DNA from: Acinetobacter sp. ANC 4178
Lineage (GTDB): Bacteria > Pseudomonadota > Gammaproteobacteria > Pseudomonadales > Moraxellaceae
Assembly (NCBI RefSeq): GCF_004331175.1
Contig: NZ_SJOD01000001.1
Location: 682,001-746,000 of the forward strand
Length of the DNA stretch: 64,000 nucleotides
Direction of reading: 5' to 3'
Part shown: in pieces, positions 35,599 through 47,272 of the stretch
Position numbering within the stretch: the stretch's first letter is position 1
Layout of the letters: every line of letters starts with the position of its first letter
Notes under the pieces: model-generated
Told to the model about the DNA's origin: nothing
The model's database searches: none
Seen by the model: only the letters and a program-made list of their open reading frames with translations
Position numbers and translations under genes: made by a program

Positions 35599-36522
35599 TT
35601 AATCTACAGCAAAGCCAAGATTCACCATATTGATACGTTTGTTCTCAGGTTCAGCATCCGTCGAACAACTTTCGCCTTTAAAGTCGAATTCACGTTGTGA
35701 ATCGAGCACTTCAAAATCAAACAGTTCACGATCGGCCAATTGAGAGGGTGAAACGTTCTGTAAGGCACCAAAAATGCTGTGTAACCGTTTCGGATGCTCT
35801 TTGTCCCATGTACGCAACATGTCATTTAACATCGCGCGTTGCAGATTTTCCTGCGAACCGCACAAATTACATGGAATGATTGGGAACTGACGCATTTCTG
35901 CATATTTAATAATGTCTTTTTCTTCCACATAGGCCAGTGGACGAATCAAGATGTTCTTTTTATCTGTAGACAACAATTTTGGTGGCATCGCTTTTAAGCT
36001 ACCGCCATGGAACAAGTTCAAAAAGAAAGTCGCCAAAATATCATCACGGTGATGTCCAAGCGCTACTTTGGTTGCACCAATCTCTTGTGCAAAACCATAC
36101 AATGAACCACGACGTAAACGTGAACACACCGCACAGTAAGTTTTCCCTTCTGGGGTTAACTTTTTAGTGATGCTGTAAGTGTCTTTTTCCAAAATATAGT
36201 AAGGAATGTTGTTTTCTTCTAAATAACGCGGCAATACATCTTCTGGGAAACCCGGTTGCTTTTGGTCAAGGTTTACCGCAACCACGTCAAAGTTAATCGG
36301 TGCAATACGTTTAAACTGCAATAAGATATCCAGCAAGGTATAACTGTCTTTACCACCAGAAATACAGACCATGACCTTATCGCCATCTTCGATCATTTTA
36401 AAATCACGAATCGCATGCCCCACTTGGCGGCGAAGCTTTTTTAACAAACGATAGTAAGCAGAGCTGGTTGGGAGTTCTGGCTTGAAATTAAACCCTTGTT
36501 CGGACTCAACTGGCGAGTACAT
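35599..36522 (-). CDS. ttcA: tRNA 2-thiocytidine synthetase TtcA
   Basis: A 307-residue PP-loop ATPase that thiolates C32 of tRNAs. The PP loop SGGKDS is at residues 55-60. The iron-sulfur cysteines appear as C130-x2-C133 (CAVC) and C218-x2-C221 (CNLC), and GHHRDD near 156 is a further signature. The frame is open to a TTG at 36558, but the ATG at 36522 gives the usual family N terminus (MYxPVES). Confidence 0.95.
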   Translation of the reverse strand: MYSPVESEQGFNFKPELPTSSAYYRLLKKLRRQVGHAIRDFKMIEDGDKVMVCISGGKDSYTLLDILLQFKRIAPINFDVVAVNLDQKQPGFPEDVLPRYLEENNIPYYILEKDTYSITKKLTPEGKTYCAVCSRLRRGSLYGFAQEIGATKVALGHHRDDILATFFLNLFHGGSLKAMPPKLLSTDKKNILIRPLAYVEEKDIIKYAEMRQFPIIPCNLCGSQENLQRAMLNDMLRTWDKEHPKRLHSIFGALQNVSPSQLADRELFDFEVLDSQREFDFKGESCSTDAEPENKRINMVNLGFAVD

Positions 36523-36558
36523 AGGCACGATTAACCCATAAATAAAAATACCGCGCAA

Positions 36559-37016
36559 TTTTATATGATTCGTCAGGCAATCGCATCTAAAGAATGTAAA
36601 TTCTCATGACCAAATCCTATTGTCATTTTTCCTTATTAAAAAAAGGGTAAATTTGAACGTTGCAGTTCATTTTTTAGCCCAAACGCTTATCTTTTGGACT
36701 TTTCCACAGTTGTCCACAAAAGCTGTGGATAACTTTGTGGATTTCAAAACACTTGACAGGTGATTCTTCCCATAGTTTAAGGCTTCTATTTAAATTGATC
36801 ATTTTTTGATCAATTTTATTTTAAATAAATATCAATGACTTAATATAGTCAAGCAATCCTGATTAAAAATAAATTAAATTTTTTTTTGATTATTAACTCC
36901 GCAATCAAGCTTGATTTTTACAAAGTCATGAAAAATAAAATCCAGTAACGCTTTTTATCTAAGCGTTTTTTGCTAAACTTATCTTGACTGTTTGGGGACA
37001 GAAAAATTGATAAAAA
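36559..37016. other. Intergenic region with DnaA boxes and an AT-rich palindromic tract
   Basis: No gene supported. It holds a four-box DnaA cluster (36700-36744), a 10-base-arm palindrome AAATTGATCA/TGATCAATTT (36792-36816), a 14-base palindrome AATCAAGCTTGATT (36903-36916) and very AT-rich sequence between. Confidence 0.7.
36700..36744. promoter_or_regulatory. Cluster of four DnaA-box-like 9-mers
   Basis: TTTTCCACA (36700-36708), TTGTCCACA (36710-36718), TGTGGATAA (36724-36732, exact consensus in reverse) and TGTGGATTT (36736-36744). Two boxes face each way, arranged symmetrically within 45 bases. Confidence 0.65.
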
Positions 37017-37889
37017 ATGAAAAATAAATGGCATAACATTCAAGCTTACTTTCTTGGCTGTGCATCTTTAATGTTGATCAGCTCTACCTGCGTTGCGGGT
37101 GAAACCATTTATCAATTGACTGATTCGAATGGCACAACCTTACTCACCAATAAAAAAAATAAATATAGCCACTTAAAAGTCGAAAAAAAAACCTATTATC
37201 CCGACAGTAACATGCACAGTTATAGCAACTGGGGAAGTTCAGAATCCTCAGTTTTGCCGAGCTATAGCCGTAATCGAAATGCTTTTGACAGCATGATTCG
37301 TCAGGCAGCCCAAACCCATGGGATTTCTGAAGGTTTAATTAAAGCCGTGATGCATACTGAATCGGGCTTTAATGTAAATGCACGCTCACCTGTGGGTGCT
37401 TTAGGCTTAATGCAACTGATGCCTGCAACTGCACGTCGCTTCAATGTTTCAAATGCCTATGACCCACAGCAAAATATTATGGGTGGTGCCAAATATTTAA
37501 GCTGGTTACTCAAACGTTTTAATGGCAATACTTCACTGGCACTCGCTGCTTATAATGCGGGTGAAGGCAATGTCGATAAATACGGCGGTATTCCCCCTTT
37601 TAAAGAAACCCAAGACTATGTACGTCGTGTAAGTAGCCGTTATAGTAATCTCTATGCAGGCGGTTTGATCAGCAGCGCTAGCAACTCAGGTAAAATCGTT
37701 GCCCAATCTGTAAATTACAGTGCTGATCAAATTAATGCTCAATCAGCACAGGCGGAGTCCATTCCAAACCCATCCTCTAGAAGTAGTCAACGTCAGATCA
37801 TCATTGCAGCCGATGGTAGTTATACCGATGCACCGCGATCAGGGACTTATTCGACAGAACATGCTTCGGCATCTGCGCGAATCTATTAA
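37017..37889 (+). CDS. Secreted lytic transglycosylase, SLT family
   Basis: A 290-residue periplasmic protein with a signal peptide (cleavage near CVAG, residue 28), an N-terminal DUF4124-like strand ([19 protein letters not shown]), and an SLT lysozyme-like domain (about 90-205) with catalytic E115 in HTESGF and [10 protein letters not shown] near 136. The C-terminal 70 residues are serine/glutamine rich and probably disordered. It cleaves peptidoglycan between MurNAc and GlcNAc. It is followed by htpX after 130 bases. Confidence 0.9.
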   Translation: MKNKWHNIQAYFLGCASLMLISSTCVAGETIYQLTDSNGTTLLTNKKNKYSHLKVEKKTYYPDSNMHSYSNWGSSESSVLPSYSRNRNAFDSMIRQAAQTHGISEGLIKAVMHTESGFNVNARSPVGALGLMQLMPATARRFNVSNAYDPQQNIMGGAKYLSWLLKRFNGNTSLALAAYNAGEGNVDKYGGIPPFKETQDYVRRVSSRYSNLYAGGLISSASNSGKIVAQSVNYSADQINAQSAQAESIPNPSSRSSQRQIIIAADGSYTDAPRSGTYSTEHASASARIY

Positions 37890-37928
37890 TAGAAAAATGT
37901 TATTTTTAGCGACGAATCACGTTTTTTT

Positions 37929-37957
37929 CTTGAATTTTTGCAATATTCACCGCATAT
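37929..37957 (+). promoter_or_regulatory. Candidate sigma-32 promoter of htpX
   Basis: CTTGAAT (37929-37935), a 14-base spacer, then CCGCATAT (37950-37957), one base from the heat-shock -10 CCCCATNT. It lies 63 bases before the htpX ATG. HtpX is a known heat-shock-type protease. Confidence 0.55.
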
Positions 37958-38019
37958 TGATCCTTATGATTTATAAGTTATAAATCAGATTATATTTCTA
38001 TATTAAGAGGATTTTCTCA

Positions 38020-38925
38020 ATGATGCGGATTGGTTTGTTCTTGCTAACCAACCTCGCGGTACTGGTTGTAGCTGGCATTATTTTGTCACTCTTCGGTGTC
38101 GGTAGTTACCATGGCGCGGGTGGCTTGAATCTAGGCAACCTTTTAGTCGTCTGTTTCGTGTTTGGTATGGTTGGCTCTTTAGTGTCTCTGTTCATGTCGA
38201 AATGGATGGCGAAAAAAACAACTGGCACTGAACTTATTGACCCTAATGCTCCACGTAGCCAAGCAGAGGTTTGGTTGCTACAAACAGTTGCGGAATTGTC
38301 TCAGCATGCTGGTATTAACATGCCAGAAGTGGGTATTTTCCCATCTTACCAATCGAATGCATTTGCAACCGGTTGGAATAAAAATGATGCGCTCGTAGCC
38401 GTTTCTACAGGCTTGCTTGAGCGTATGAATAAAGATGAATTGCGTGCAGTACTGGCTCACGAGATTGGTCACGTTGCCAATGGTGATATGGTCACACTGG
38501 CATTGATCCAAGGTGTTGTTAACGCCTTTGTCATGTTCTTCGCACGTGTCGTGGGTGATTTCATTGACCGTAATGTATTCGGTCGTGAAGACGGAGAAGC
38601 TCCAGGATTGGCTTACTTCGGTATTACTATTGTCTTAGACATCGTATTTGGTATTTTGGCTTCTGCTATCGTGATGTGGTTCTCACGCCATCGTGAATAC
38701 CGTGCTGACGAAGCTGGTGCGCGTTTAGCAGGCAAGCAAGCCATGATTTCTGCCTTATTACGTTTACAAGCAGAATCAGAACTTCCAGACCAAATGCCTA
38801 AAGAAATGAAAGCATTCTCGATTGCGGAAGGTAAAGAACAAGGGTTTAGCTTAGCAGCCTTATTTCAAACTCACCCAACCATTGAACAACGCGTAGCAGC
38901 CTTACAACAATTAGACTGTGCATAA
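38020..38925 (+). CDS. htpX: Protease HtpX
   Basis: A 301-residue inner-membrane zinc metalloprotease of family M48 that degrades misfolded membrane proteins. Zinc ligands H147 and H151 with catalytic E148 are in HEIGH, and the third ligand is in the EYRADEAGA motif near 226-234. Four membrane segments are visible (about 4-25, 38-60, 160-180, 195-220). AAGAGG precedes the ATG. It has a heat-shock-like promoter and a strong terminator. Confidence 0.96.
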   Translation: MMRIGLFLLTNLAVLVVAGIILSLFGVGSYHGAGGLNLGNLLVVCFVFGMVGSLVSLFMSKWMAKKTTGTELIDPNAPRSQAEVWLLQTVAELSQHAGINMPEVGIFPSYQSNAFATGWNKNDALVAVSTGLLERMNKDELRAVLAHEIGHVANGDMVTLALIQGVVNAFVMFFARVVGDFIDRNVFGREDGEAPGLAYFGITIVLDIVFGILASAIVMWFSRHREYRADEAGARLAGKQAMISALLRLQAESELPDQMPKEMKAFSIAEGKEQGFSLAALFQTHPTIEQRVAALQQLDCA

Positions 38926-38943
38926 ACTTGATTTTAAAGATTC

Positions 38944-38971
38944 AAAAAAGCCTCCATGTTGGAGGCTTTTT
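38944..38971. terminator. Terminator downstream of htpX
   Basis: AAAAAGCCTCCA/TGGAGGCTTTTT with a three-base loop. Bidirectional, with the minus-strand DUF4112 gene on the other side. Confidence 0.9.
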
Positions 38972-38987
38972 TATGCTAAAAAATAAC

Positions 38988-39581
38988 TTATGACCAGTTT
39001 TGAACCCACGCCCATACGGCAGTAAATCCATACCACGTTGCCAGCAACAGACCAATAATAAAAACTAGCCCCACTAAATCTGGAATATGTAGCCACAGCC
39101 ACGCAATCACTGGCTGACGCCAAAATGCCGAATGCTGTTGTTTCATTTCTAATTTTTCATGTAAATAAGGATGAACTACATGTGCCGTGTCGTGTATTTG
39201 ATATTCCTCACGAATATGCTCATGTACAACATCGAGTGCTTTACGGCTTGGACGAATAAAAATATCAAATATCGTGCCTGCAATCGGAATAAATCCCACC
39301 AGCAAATCCATTACCGCCAGTTTATACACCACGTTTAATTTATGTTGCGGCACTCCAATTTGCTTGGCTTTGTAAATCGCATAACAGGTTAGAGCAAAAC
39401 CAGCAACATCTCCCGCCACAGGTATGGTACCCAAGGCAGCATCTGCCCCCACGCCCTGCTTGGTAAAAGGAATCCGAATTACGGAATCCATGAGATTGGC
39501 ATATTTCGCCAAATCACGCTCTAAACGAATCACTTCTTGCGGTGTTTTGGGGGTAGCTCGCTGCTGTTCAGGCATGTTCAT
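38988..39581 (-). CDS. DUF4112 domain membrane protein
   Basis: A 197-residue protein. The DUF4112 region (about 25-125) has the family pattern DSVIRIPFTKQGVGADAALGTIPVAGDVAGF...GFIPIAGTIFDIFIRPSRKALDVV in parts, with two hydrophobic stretches, and a C-terminal pair of membrane helices (about 155-195). Function is unknown. It is a single gene. Confidence 0.85.
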   Translation of the reverse strand: MNMPEQQRATPKTPQEVIRLERDLAKYANLMDSVIRIPFTKQGVGADAALGTIPVAGDVAGFALTCYAIYKAKQIGVPQHKLNVVYKLAVMDLLVGFIPIAGTIFDIFIRPSRKALDVVHEHIREEYQIHDTAHVVHPYLHEKLEMKQQHSAFWRQPVIAWLWLHIPDLVGLVFIIGLLLATWYGFTAVWAWVQNWS

Positions 39582-39852
39582 GTCGGCATGATATTGATTT
39601 CACTACAGCTTAAAACATTTTGTTTGCGAATGCCGTAACAAAGGGTTATTCAAAATTCCAGAAAAATGAACAACTCCCCCGCTATTCATCTAACTATCGA
39701 GTCACTCTCCTTAAATCAGCCGTCTGTAAGAACATTGACCATTACATGGCGTCATAGATGAATCACTTTCAACATGAAGTTTTAGAAATCGAACCTTGTT
39801 GATACTGCTGTTGGATTTACAAAATACAGAAACCCAGCAACAGTTCTCAGCA

Positions 39853-42800
39853 TTATGATTGCTGTTGTTTAGTTCCAAAAATGGAGCGAATCAATACATA
39901 CATAAAAGGAATAAAAATCAGTACCAAGACTGTCCCGAAAATCACTCCACCGAGTACGCTAATGCCGATTTCTTGACGACTTGCCGCACCTGCACCAAAG
40001 GCAAATACCAAAGGAATGACGCCTGCACCAAAAGCCAGAGAAGTCATCAAAATTGGACGTAAGCGTAAACTTGCACCTTCCATAGCGGCTTGCATGACAG
40101 TCAGACCACGTGTTTGTGCCATAGAAGCAAATTCCACAATCAGGATGGCATTTTTACACGACAGCCCAATCGTGGTGAGTAAGGCAATCTGGAAATAAAT
40201 ATCATTTGGGAATCCGACCCAATAACTGAACAGGATATTGCCCCCTATCCCTAAAGGAATGGCACTCATCACAGCCGTTGGAATAGTCCAGCTCTCATAC
40301 AGCGCAGCCAAACATAAAAAGATAAAACCAATCGAAATTAAATACAACCATAATGCTTGATGACTGGATTTCTGCTCCTCAAATGAAAGACCACTCCATG
40401 CCAAGTCAATATCGGGCTGCTGTTCCACCAGTTTCTGAATATCGCCCATAGCGACACCAGAGCTGACATTCTTGGCCATATCCGCTTCCATCTCTAAAGC
40501 GGTATAGCCCATAAAGCGTTTCACGACTTCTGGCCCGCCACCCCAATTCACGTTGGCAAAATTGGCAAATGACACCATCTGATTGGTATCATTGCGGACA
40601 TACCATTGCTGCAAATCTTCAGGCTTCGATCGATATTCGGCATCCCCCTGCATCATCACACGTTTGACCCGCCCACGATCAATAAAATCATTGACATAAG
40701 AGCCACCCCACGCAGCCGACAAGGTACTGTTAATCGCAGATTGAGATAAGCCTAGAGCCATCGCCTGTTTTTGATCAATCTTGACTTGTAATTCGGCTTT
40801 ATCAGGATTTGCCTTGTTATCCAGATTTTCAAAGCTCTTATAGTGTTCTGCTGCCGTTTGTAACTGCTTAAATTCTGCATCTAAGAATTGACGTCCATTG
40901 CCGTTAATATCTCGAATCCAGAACTCCAAACCATCCGTTTGTCCCAACCCACTGACTGAAGATGGCATATTCACCATAATCTTGGCATTCCGATTCTTAC
41001 GGAAATGCTGCATGGCGCGTTCACGTATGGCTTGCGCTGAATTGTGTTGACCACTCCGCTCATCCCAATGCTTTAAGGCTATGAAACCCTGCCCTAGGTT
41101 CTGTCCCGTTCCAGAGTAATTACGCCCATAACGCACCATCACCAAATTGACATTGGCTTTTTCTTGACTCAGAAAATACTGGCGGATTTCCTCTCCGACT
41201 TCACGACTTTTAGACAACGGTGCACCATTGATCAACTCAAATTGCACACTTAATATGCCCTGATCTTCACTCGGAATAAAACTGGTCGGTAAAGCACGAT
41301 AGAACAAGGCAAACACGGCAATTAACGCTGTAAATATCACTAAACTGATGCGTTTATGATTCATGGTGAATTGCGTAAGTTTAAGATAGTGTGTTTTTAA
41401 CTGTTCTAACTTTTGATTGAACCACACGGCCCATTTTTTCTGCTTATTACTTGGCTGTAAAATTAAAGCACACAGGGCGGGTGTTAACACCAAAGCCACC
41501 ATTAAGGAAAGCCCCATGGCCGCTACTAAAGTCATGGAAAACTGGCGATAAATAACCCCTGTTGAACCCCCAAAAAATGCCATCGGAATAAAGACCGCGG
41601 TCAGCACCAAAGTAATCCCAATTAAAGCGCCACTAATTTCCTGCATGGATTCAATGGCGGCATCTTTGGCAGATAAATGCTGTTCATGCATCAGACGCTC
41701 TACATTTTCGACCACCACAATCGCATCATCTACTAATAACCCGATGGCTAAAACCAAAGCAAACAAGGTTAAGGTATTAATACTCATGCCTAAAACATAC
41801 AGAATTGCCATCGTGCCCAAAATCACCACAGGCACAGTAATGGTCGGAATTAAGGTAGCGCGCCAATTCTGTAAAAACAAGAACATGACAATCACCACCA
41901 AAACAACTGCCTCAAATAGAGTTTTGACGACTTCCTTAATTGACTCTTGTACAAACGGCGTATTATCACGTGGATAAACAATTTTATAGCCCGCGGGTAA
42001 TTTACTGGATAAGTGCTCAACCTCGGCTTTAATCAATGCAGAAGTTGCAAGGGCATTTGCTCCAGAAGACAACGAAATACCCATCCCTGCCGAGGCAAAA
42101 CCATTGATGGTGTTAAAAGATTGATAGTTTTCCGCACCAAGCTCAATACGCGCCACATCTTTTAAATAAACAAAACTACCATCACGGTTTGATTTCACAA
42201 TGATCTGTTCAAATTCAGGCACCGTTTTAAGGCGCGATCCCGAAGTCACTTTAGCATTCAGATATTGATTTTCGACTGTGGGTAAATCCCCAATGCCCCC
42301 CGCTGCCACTTGGGTATTCTGGGCTTCAATTGCACCACGAATATCGGATGGCATTAAGCTATATTGCTTGAGTTTTGTCGGATTCAGCCAGATGCGCATG
42401 GCATATTGCGAGCCAAACACATCAACTTCACCCACCCCTTCAATACGCGCAATGTCCTGCTCCAAATGCGTCATCATATAATCAGACAATTCAATATTGT
42501 CACTACGACCAGAGGCATCGTACAAGCCAATCACCATATGGGTATCCCCCAGTGATTTATAGACATTGACACCTTGGCGCTGTACATCTTCGGGTAACCG
42601 ACTGACCACACCGTTAATGGCATTCTGAACTTGTACCTGCGCAGTGTCTGGGTCTGTACCGTTTTCAAAACTGATGCTAATTCGGCTTCGCCCAGAAGAA
42701 TCACTACTGGAACTAAAATATAAAAGGTGATCGATCCCTTTGATTTGTTGTTCTAAAATTTGTGTAACACTTTCCTCGACAGTTTCCGCAGATGCACCTG

Positions 42801-42951
42801 TATAACTTGCACTCACAGTAATACGTGGTGGCGCAATATCGGGATAACGCTCTACTGGTAAATTCAGTACAGCAAAAAGTCCCATAGCCATCACAATAAT
42901 TGCAAGTACACCAGCAAAAATGGGACGTTGTATAAAAAACTTAGACAACAT
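39853..42951 (-). CDS. RND (HAE1) multidrug efflux inner-membrane transporter
   Basis: A 1032-residue AcrB/MexB-class proton-driven efflux pump. It has 12 membrane helices and two large periplasmic loops in the usual internal duplication, starting MLSKFFIQRPIFAGVLAI. The proton-relay aspartates sit in LAIGLLVDDAIVVVENVERLM (around residues 405-408). No membrane-fusion protein or outer-membrane channel gene is next to it: one side is a DUF4112 gene, the other dgkA. It therefore must use partners encoded elsewhere. Substrates are unknown. Confidence 0.95.
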   Translation of the reverse strand: MLSKFFIQRPIFAGVLAIIVMAMGLFAVLNLPVERYPDIAPPRITVSASYTGASAETVEESVTQILEQQIKGIDHLLYFSSSSDSSGRSRISISFENGTDPDTAQVQVQNAINGVVSRLPEDVQRQGVNVYKSLGDTHMVIGLYDASGRSDNIELSDYMMTHLEQDIARIEGVGEVDVFGSQYAMRIWLNPTKLKQYSLMPSDIRGAIEAQNTQVAAGGIGDLPTVENQYLNAKVTSGSRLKTVPEFEQIIVKSNRDGSFVYLKDVARIELGAENYQSFNTINGFASAGMGISLSSGANALATSALIKAEVEHLSSKLPAGYKIVYPRDNTPFVQESIKEVVKTLFEAVVLVVIVMFLFLQNWRATLIPTITVPVVILGTMAILYVLGMSINTLTLFALVLAIGLLVDDAIVVVENVERLMHEQHLSAKDAAIESMQEISGALIGITLVLTAVFIPMAFFGGSTGVIYRQFSMTLVAAMGLSLMVALVLTPALCALILQPSNKQKKWAVWFNQKLEQLKTHYLKLTQFTMNHKRISLVIFTALIAVFALFYRALPTSFIPSEDQGILSVQFELINGAPLSKSREVGEEIRQYFLSQEKANVNLVMVRYGRNYSGTGQNLGQGFIALKHWDERSGQHNSAQAIRERAMQHFRKNRNAKIMVNMPSSVSGLGQTDGLEFWIRDINGNGRQFLDAEFKQLQTAAEHYKSFENLDNKANPDKAELQVKIDQKQAMALGLSQSAINSTLSAAWGGSYVNDFIDRGRVKRVMMQGDAEYRSKPEDLQQWYVRNDTNQMVSFANFANVNWGGGPEVVKRFMGYTALEMEADMAKNVSSGVAMGDIQKLVEQQPDIDLAWSGLSFEEQKSSHQALWLYLISIGFIFLCLAALYESWTIPTAVMSAIPLGIGGNILFSYWVGFPNDIYFQIALLTTIGLSCKNAILIVEFASMAQTRGLTVMQAAMEGASLRLRPILMTSLAFGAGVIPLVFAFGAGAASRQEIGISVLGGVIFGTVLVLIFIPFMYVLIRSIFGTKQQQS

Positions 42952-43376
42952 AGGTCTGCGCCACTTAAAAATTAGAAGACAAAGGAGGAATCAAAAAAAC
43001 TAGCAAATTTATGTTGATATTCAATGACCCAACTATAAAACGCAATCATTATTAACATAGTTACGGATTTATTATTCAATTATGTAGACATTGTGAAGAT
43101 TCATTCCCTCAGCCTCAGCATACTAATGAATCATGTAAATCAAGCTTTAATCCTATATCAGCTAGATATGCTTCAATCCACAAAGCCAATGCCTATTTAA
43201 ATATAAGCTGAACTCAAAGGATAAATATCTCTTTATTTCAAGCTAAGTTACGACTTATTGCCCATCTGATTCATCTTAATTTATGCTAAACTGAGTGCAC
43301 ATACTTTCGTATGTTTTAAGCCCACTTTAATCTATCAGGGCTATTATCCTCTCTATCTTGAACGATCCAATCCATC
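42952..43376. other. Divergent region between the RND gene and dgkA
   Basis: About 425 bases with no gene. It includes a small hairpin ACATAC/GTATGT with a TTTC loop followed by TTT (43299-43317), 60 bases before dgkA. Confidence 0.55.
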
Positions 43377-43751
43377 ATGAGCGAATATTCTCCCCTTAAA
43401 GGTAAAACTGGTTTTAAACGCATTTTTCATGCAACCAACTATTCCATCGCTGGTTTTAAAGCCGCTTTTAAGCATGAAGCCGCTTTTCGACAAATTATTT
43501 TTATCAATCTTATTTTGATTCCAATCACTTTTTTTCTCAACGTGAGTCGTAGCGAGCAAGCCATTCTCATTGCAGTCTGCTTATTGGCAATTATCGTTGA
43601 ACTCTTCAACTCTGCCTTAGAAGCCATTGTCGATCGCGTTTCTTTAGAACGTCATCCCTTGTCTAAAAATGCCAAAGATATGGGCAGTGCCGCACAATTT
43701 GTTGCTTTAAGTATTATTGCCGTCACTTGGTTACTGATTTTATGGAGCTAA
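43377..43751 (+). CDS. dgkA: Diacylglycerol kinase
   Basis: A 124-residue integral-membrane kinase recycling diacylglycerol to phosphatidate. Three membrane helices are seen, and the catalytic ELFNSALEAIVDRV motif is near residues 77-90. The N-terminal amphipathic region carries FKAAFKHEAAFRQI. It is transcribed alone and converges with the LuxR-type gene. Confidence 0.94.
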   Translation: MSEYSPLKGKTGFKRIFHATNYSIAGFKAAFKHEAAFRQIIFINLILIPITFFLNVSRSEQAILIAVCLLAIIVELFNSALEAIVDRVSLERHPLSKNAKDMGSAAQFVALSIIAVTWLLILWS

Positions 43752-43758
43752 AGTGCCA

Positions 43759-44925
43759 TTAAGGAATATGTTCAAAATCCAAGCTCAAATCTACCAATAA
43801 ACGAAATAATTCGACTTGAGTTGAACACTGCATTTTGGCAAAAATATATTTCATATAGGTGCGGACTGAACTGAGTGTCAACGTGCATTCCTTTGCAATG
43901 GCTTCAAGATTGTAGCCATTGACAAAAAGTTCACAAATTTTGACCTCACGTGGTGAAAGCTGATAATGCTGCTTTAAAAAATCACCCGCAAGTTGATAAT
44001 ATTTATCTGGCTCAGTTAAAAATACCGCTACTTTCTGTTCTGTTTGCTGTTGATTCAGCATGTTCTGCCAAACACTTGAAAAAGGTACAACACTGACCGT
44101 CAAAACTCGCGACTTTTCAGCAGACGGAATCACCAGAACGCCACCCGCATGAATCGCTTGATAATTGCTTGATGACAAATCTTGAAAGCATGCACTGGCA
44201 ATATATTGTTCTAATTGTGCATGATAAGGCGTTATCGCCTTCAAACGATTAAAATGATCTAAACTGAGTTCTTGGCCTGTTTCTAAAATCCTTTGTGCTT
44301 TCGCATTGGCATACAATAAATGGGCATTTTCATCCAGTAAAATTACTCCTGTTTTTAAAGCATCAAAAAGCTGATATAAATCGCTATTTTCCTGCTGTAC
44401 CAAACTTAACTGACGATGAATTTGCAAAGCACGACGAAAATGCTTACTTAGTCTTTTTAGCAGTTCAGTTTCTTGTTGTTGATATATTGGCACTGTCGCT
44501 GTTCGATGAATACCCAATACTGCCCAACGATATTGTCCTGTTTCTAATAAAATGCCTTGCACCGAACCTATGCCTGATGGCGCCACACATTTTTCATAAA
44601 AGATATATTCCGCTTGCCCTTGACGCTGTGCGTAAGCGCTCCAGTCCAAAACCACAGGCTCTCCCAAACCTTGTTGTTTCAAAATAGGAGCATGTAATTG
44701 CATATCGATCATCTGAATTTTTTCATCATGATAGGCGGCTAAAGTCAGCTCAGAAATATTGTGGGTAAAGGTGAAATTAAATTTGGGATTAAGTTGATCG
44801 ATTGCAGTAAAAATTGCACTTTGACTACCTGTATATTCAACCAGTCGAATAAGAACCTGCTGCCACAATGTTGGATTTATGGTTGCTTCATAAATCATTT
44901 CGACCATTTCATGTTCTTGCTCCAT
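43759..44925 (-). CDS. LuxR-type regulator with large N-terminal sensor
   Basis: A 388-residue regulator with a C-terminal LuxR helix-turn-helix (about 323-380, beginning LSPREVKICELFVNGYNLEAIAK) and a PAS-like segment in the middle (about 180-290, LFDALKTGVILLDENAHLLYANAKAQRIL). The N-terminal 170 residues have no recognised fold. There is no receiver domain. Targets are unknown; the nearest genes are dgkA and groEL. Confidence 0.86.
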   Translation of the reverse strand: MEQEHEMVEMIYEATINPTLWQQVLIRLVEYTGSQSAIFTAIDQLNPKFNFTFTHNISELTLAAYHDEKIQMIDMQLHAPILKQQGLGEPVVLDWSAYAQRQGQAEYIFYEKCVAPSGIGSVQGILLETGQYRWAVLGIHRTATVPIYQQQETELLKRLSKHFRRALQIHRQLSLVQQENSDLYQLFDALKTGVILLDENAHLLYANAKAQRILETGQELSLDHFNRLKAITPYHAQLEQYIASACFQDLSSSNYQAIHAGGVLVIPSAEKSRVLTVSVVPFSSVWQNMLNQQQTEQKVAVFLTEPDKYYQLAGDFLKQHYQLSPREVKICELFVNGYNLEAIAKECTLTLSSVRTYMKYIFAKMQCSTQVELFRLLVDLSLDFEHIP

Positions 44926-45036
44926 CTCCCTCTCCCCAGAAGCAAAAAAAACACTGATACATTACTTTAATATTTTGTTTTTTATAGCTTTATACTTTTT
45001 AAATCTTTTTCTCACTTAATTATACCGATAAAAATA

Positions 45037-45066
45037 AAAAATCCCCACATTAAGTGGGGATTTTTT
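45037..45066. terminator. Terminator of groES-groEL
   Basis: AAATCCCCAC/GTGGGGATTT stem followed on the minus strand by a T-rich run. Confidence 0.87.
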
Positions 45067-45090
45067 AGCTTGGTACGTTTGGGCCGATAA

Positions 45091-46725
<1,635 letters not shown>

Positions 46726-46786
46726 TTATAGACTCCGAAATTTTTTTAATCTTTACTAATCTGAGATTGAACGAGTAAGGACAGAA

Positions 46787-47077
46787 TTAGCCTTCTAATA
46801 CAGCTAAAATGTCAGACTCTTTCATGATAAGAAGTTCTTCACCTTGTACTTTTACAGTTGTACCTGCATATGTACCGAACAATACTTTGTCGCCAACTTT
46901 TACATCTAAAGCGCGAATACCGTTGTCAGTGATTTGGCCATTACCTACAGCAATAATTTCACCTTGTGCAGGCTTTTCAGCTGCTGAACCTGGCAATAAA
47001 ATACCGCCAGCGGTTTTCGTTTCTTCTTCAACACGACGAATAACTACACGGTCATGTAATGGACGAATGTTGCTCAT
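46787..47077 (-). CDS. groS: Co-chaperonin GroES
   Basis: A 96-residue 10-kDa lid of GroEL. The mobile loop [18 protein letters not shown] is at about 17-34 and [14 protein letters not shown] near 60-73. The start is [11 protein letters not shown] at 47077, preceded by GGAG; an in-frame extension to 47089 has no better site. A sigma-32-like promoter lies about 90 bases upstream. Confidence 0.97.
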   Translation of the reverse strand: MSNIRPLHDRVVIRRVEEETKTAGGILLPGSAAEKPAQGEIIAVGNGQITDNGIRALDVKVGDKVLFGTYAGTTVKVQGEELLIMKESDILAVLEG

Positions 47078-47170
47078 AAATAACTCCATCAGACTAAGTC
47101 TATTAAGATGACTGATGACGACTTATTTATTCCTTTGGTCATCATCAAAATGATTTTAGATGACACTTTT

Positions 47171-47196
47171 GTGGGGATGGAAAATAGGGCTTCAAG
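47171..47196 (-). promoter_or_regulatory. Candidate sigma-32 promoter of groES-groEL
   Basis: On the minus strand CTTGAAG (47196-47190), a 13-base spacer, and CCCCAC (47176-47171) match the heat-shock consensus CTTGAAA-N13-15-CCCCATNT well. Confidence 0.72.
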
Positions 47197-47272
47197 GGCA
47201 GACTTTAAAAAAAATCATCTTTTTTGTATTTTTTTTACGCAATATGAATGATTCGTTGCTTAATTCAGCAAT

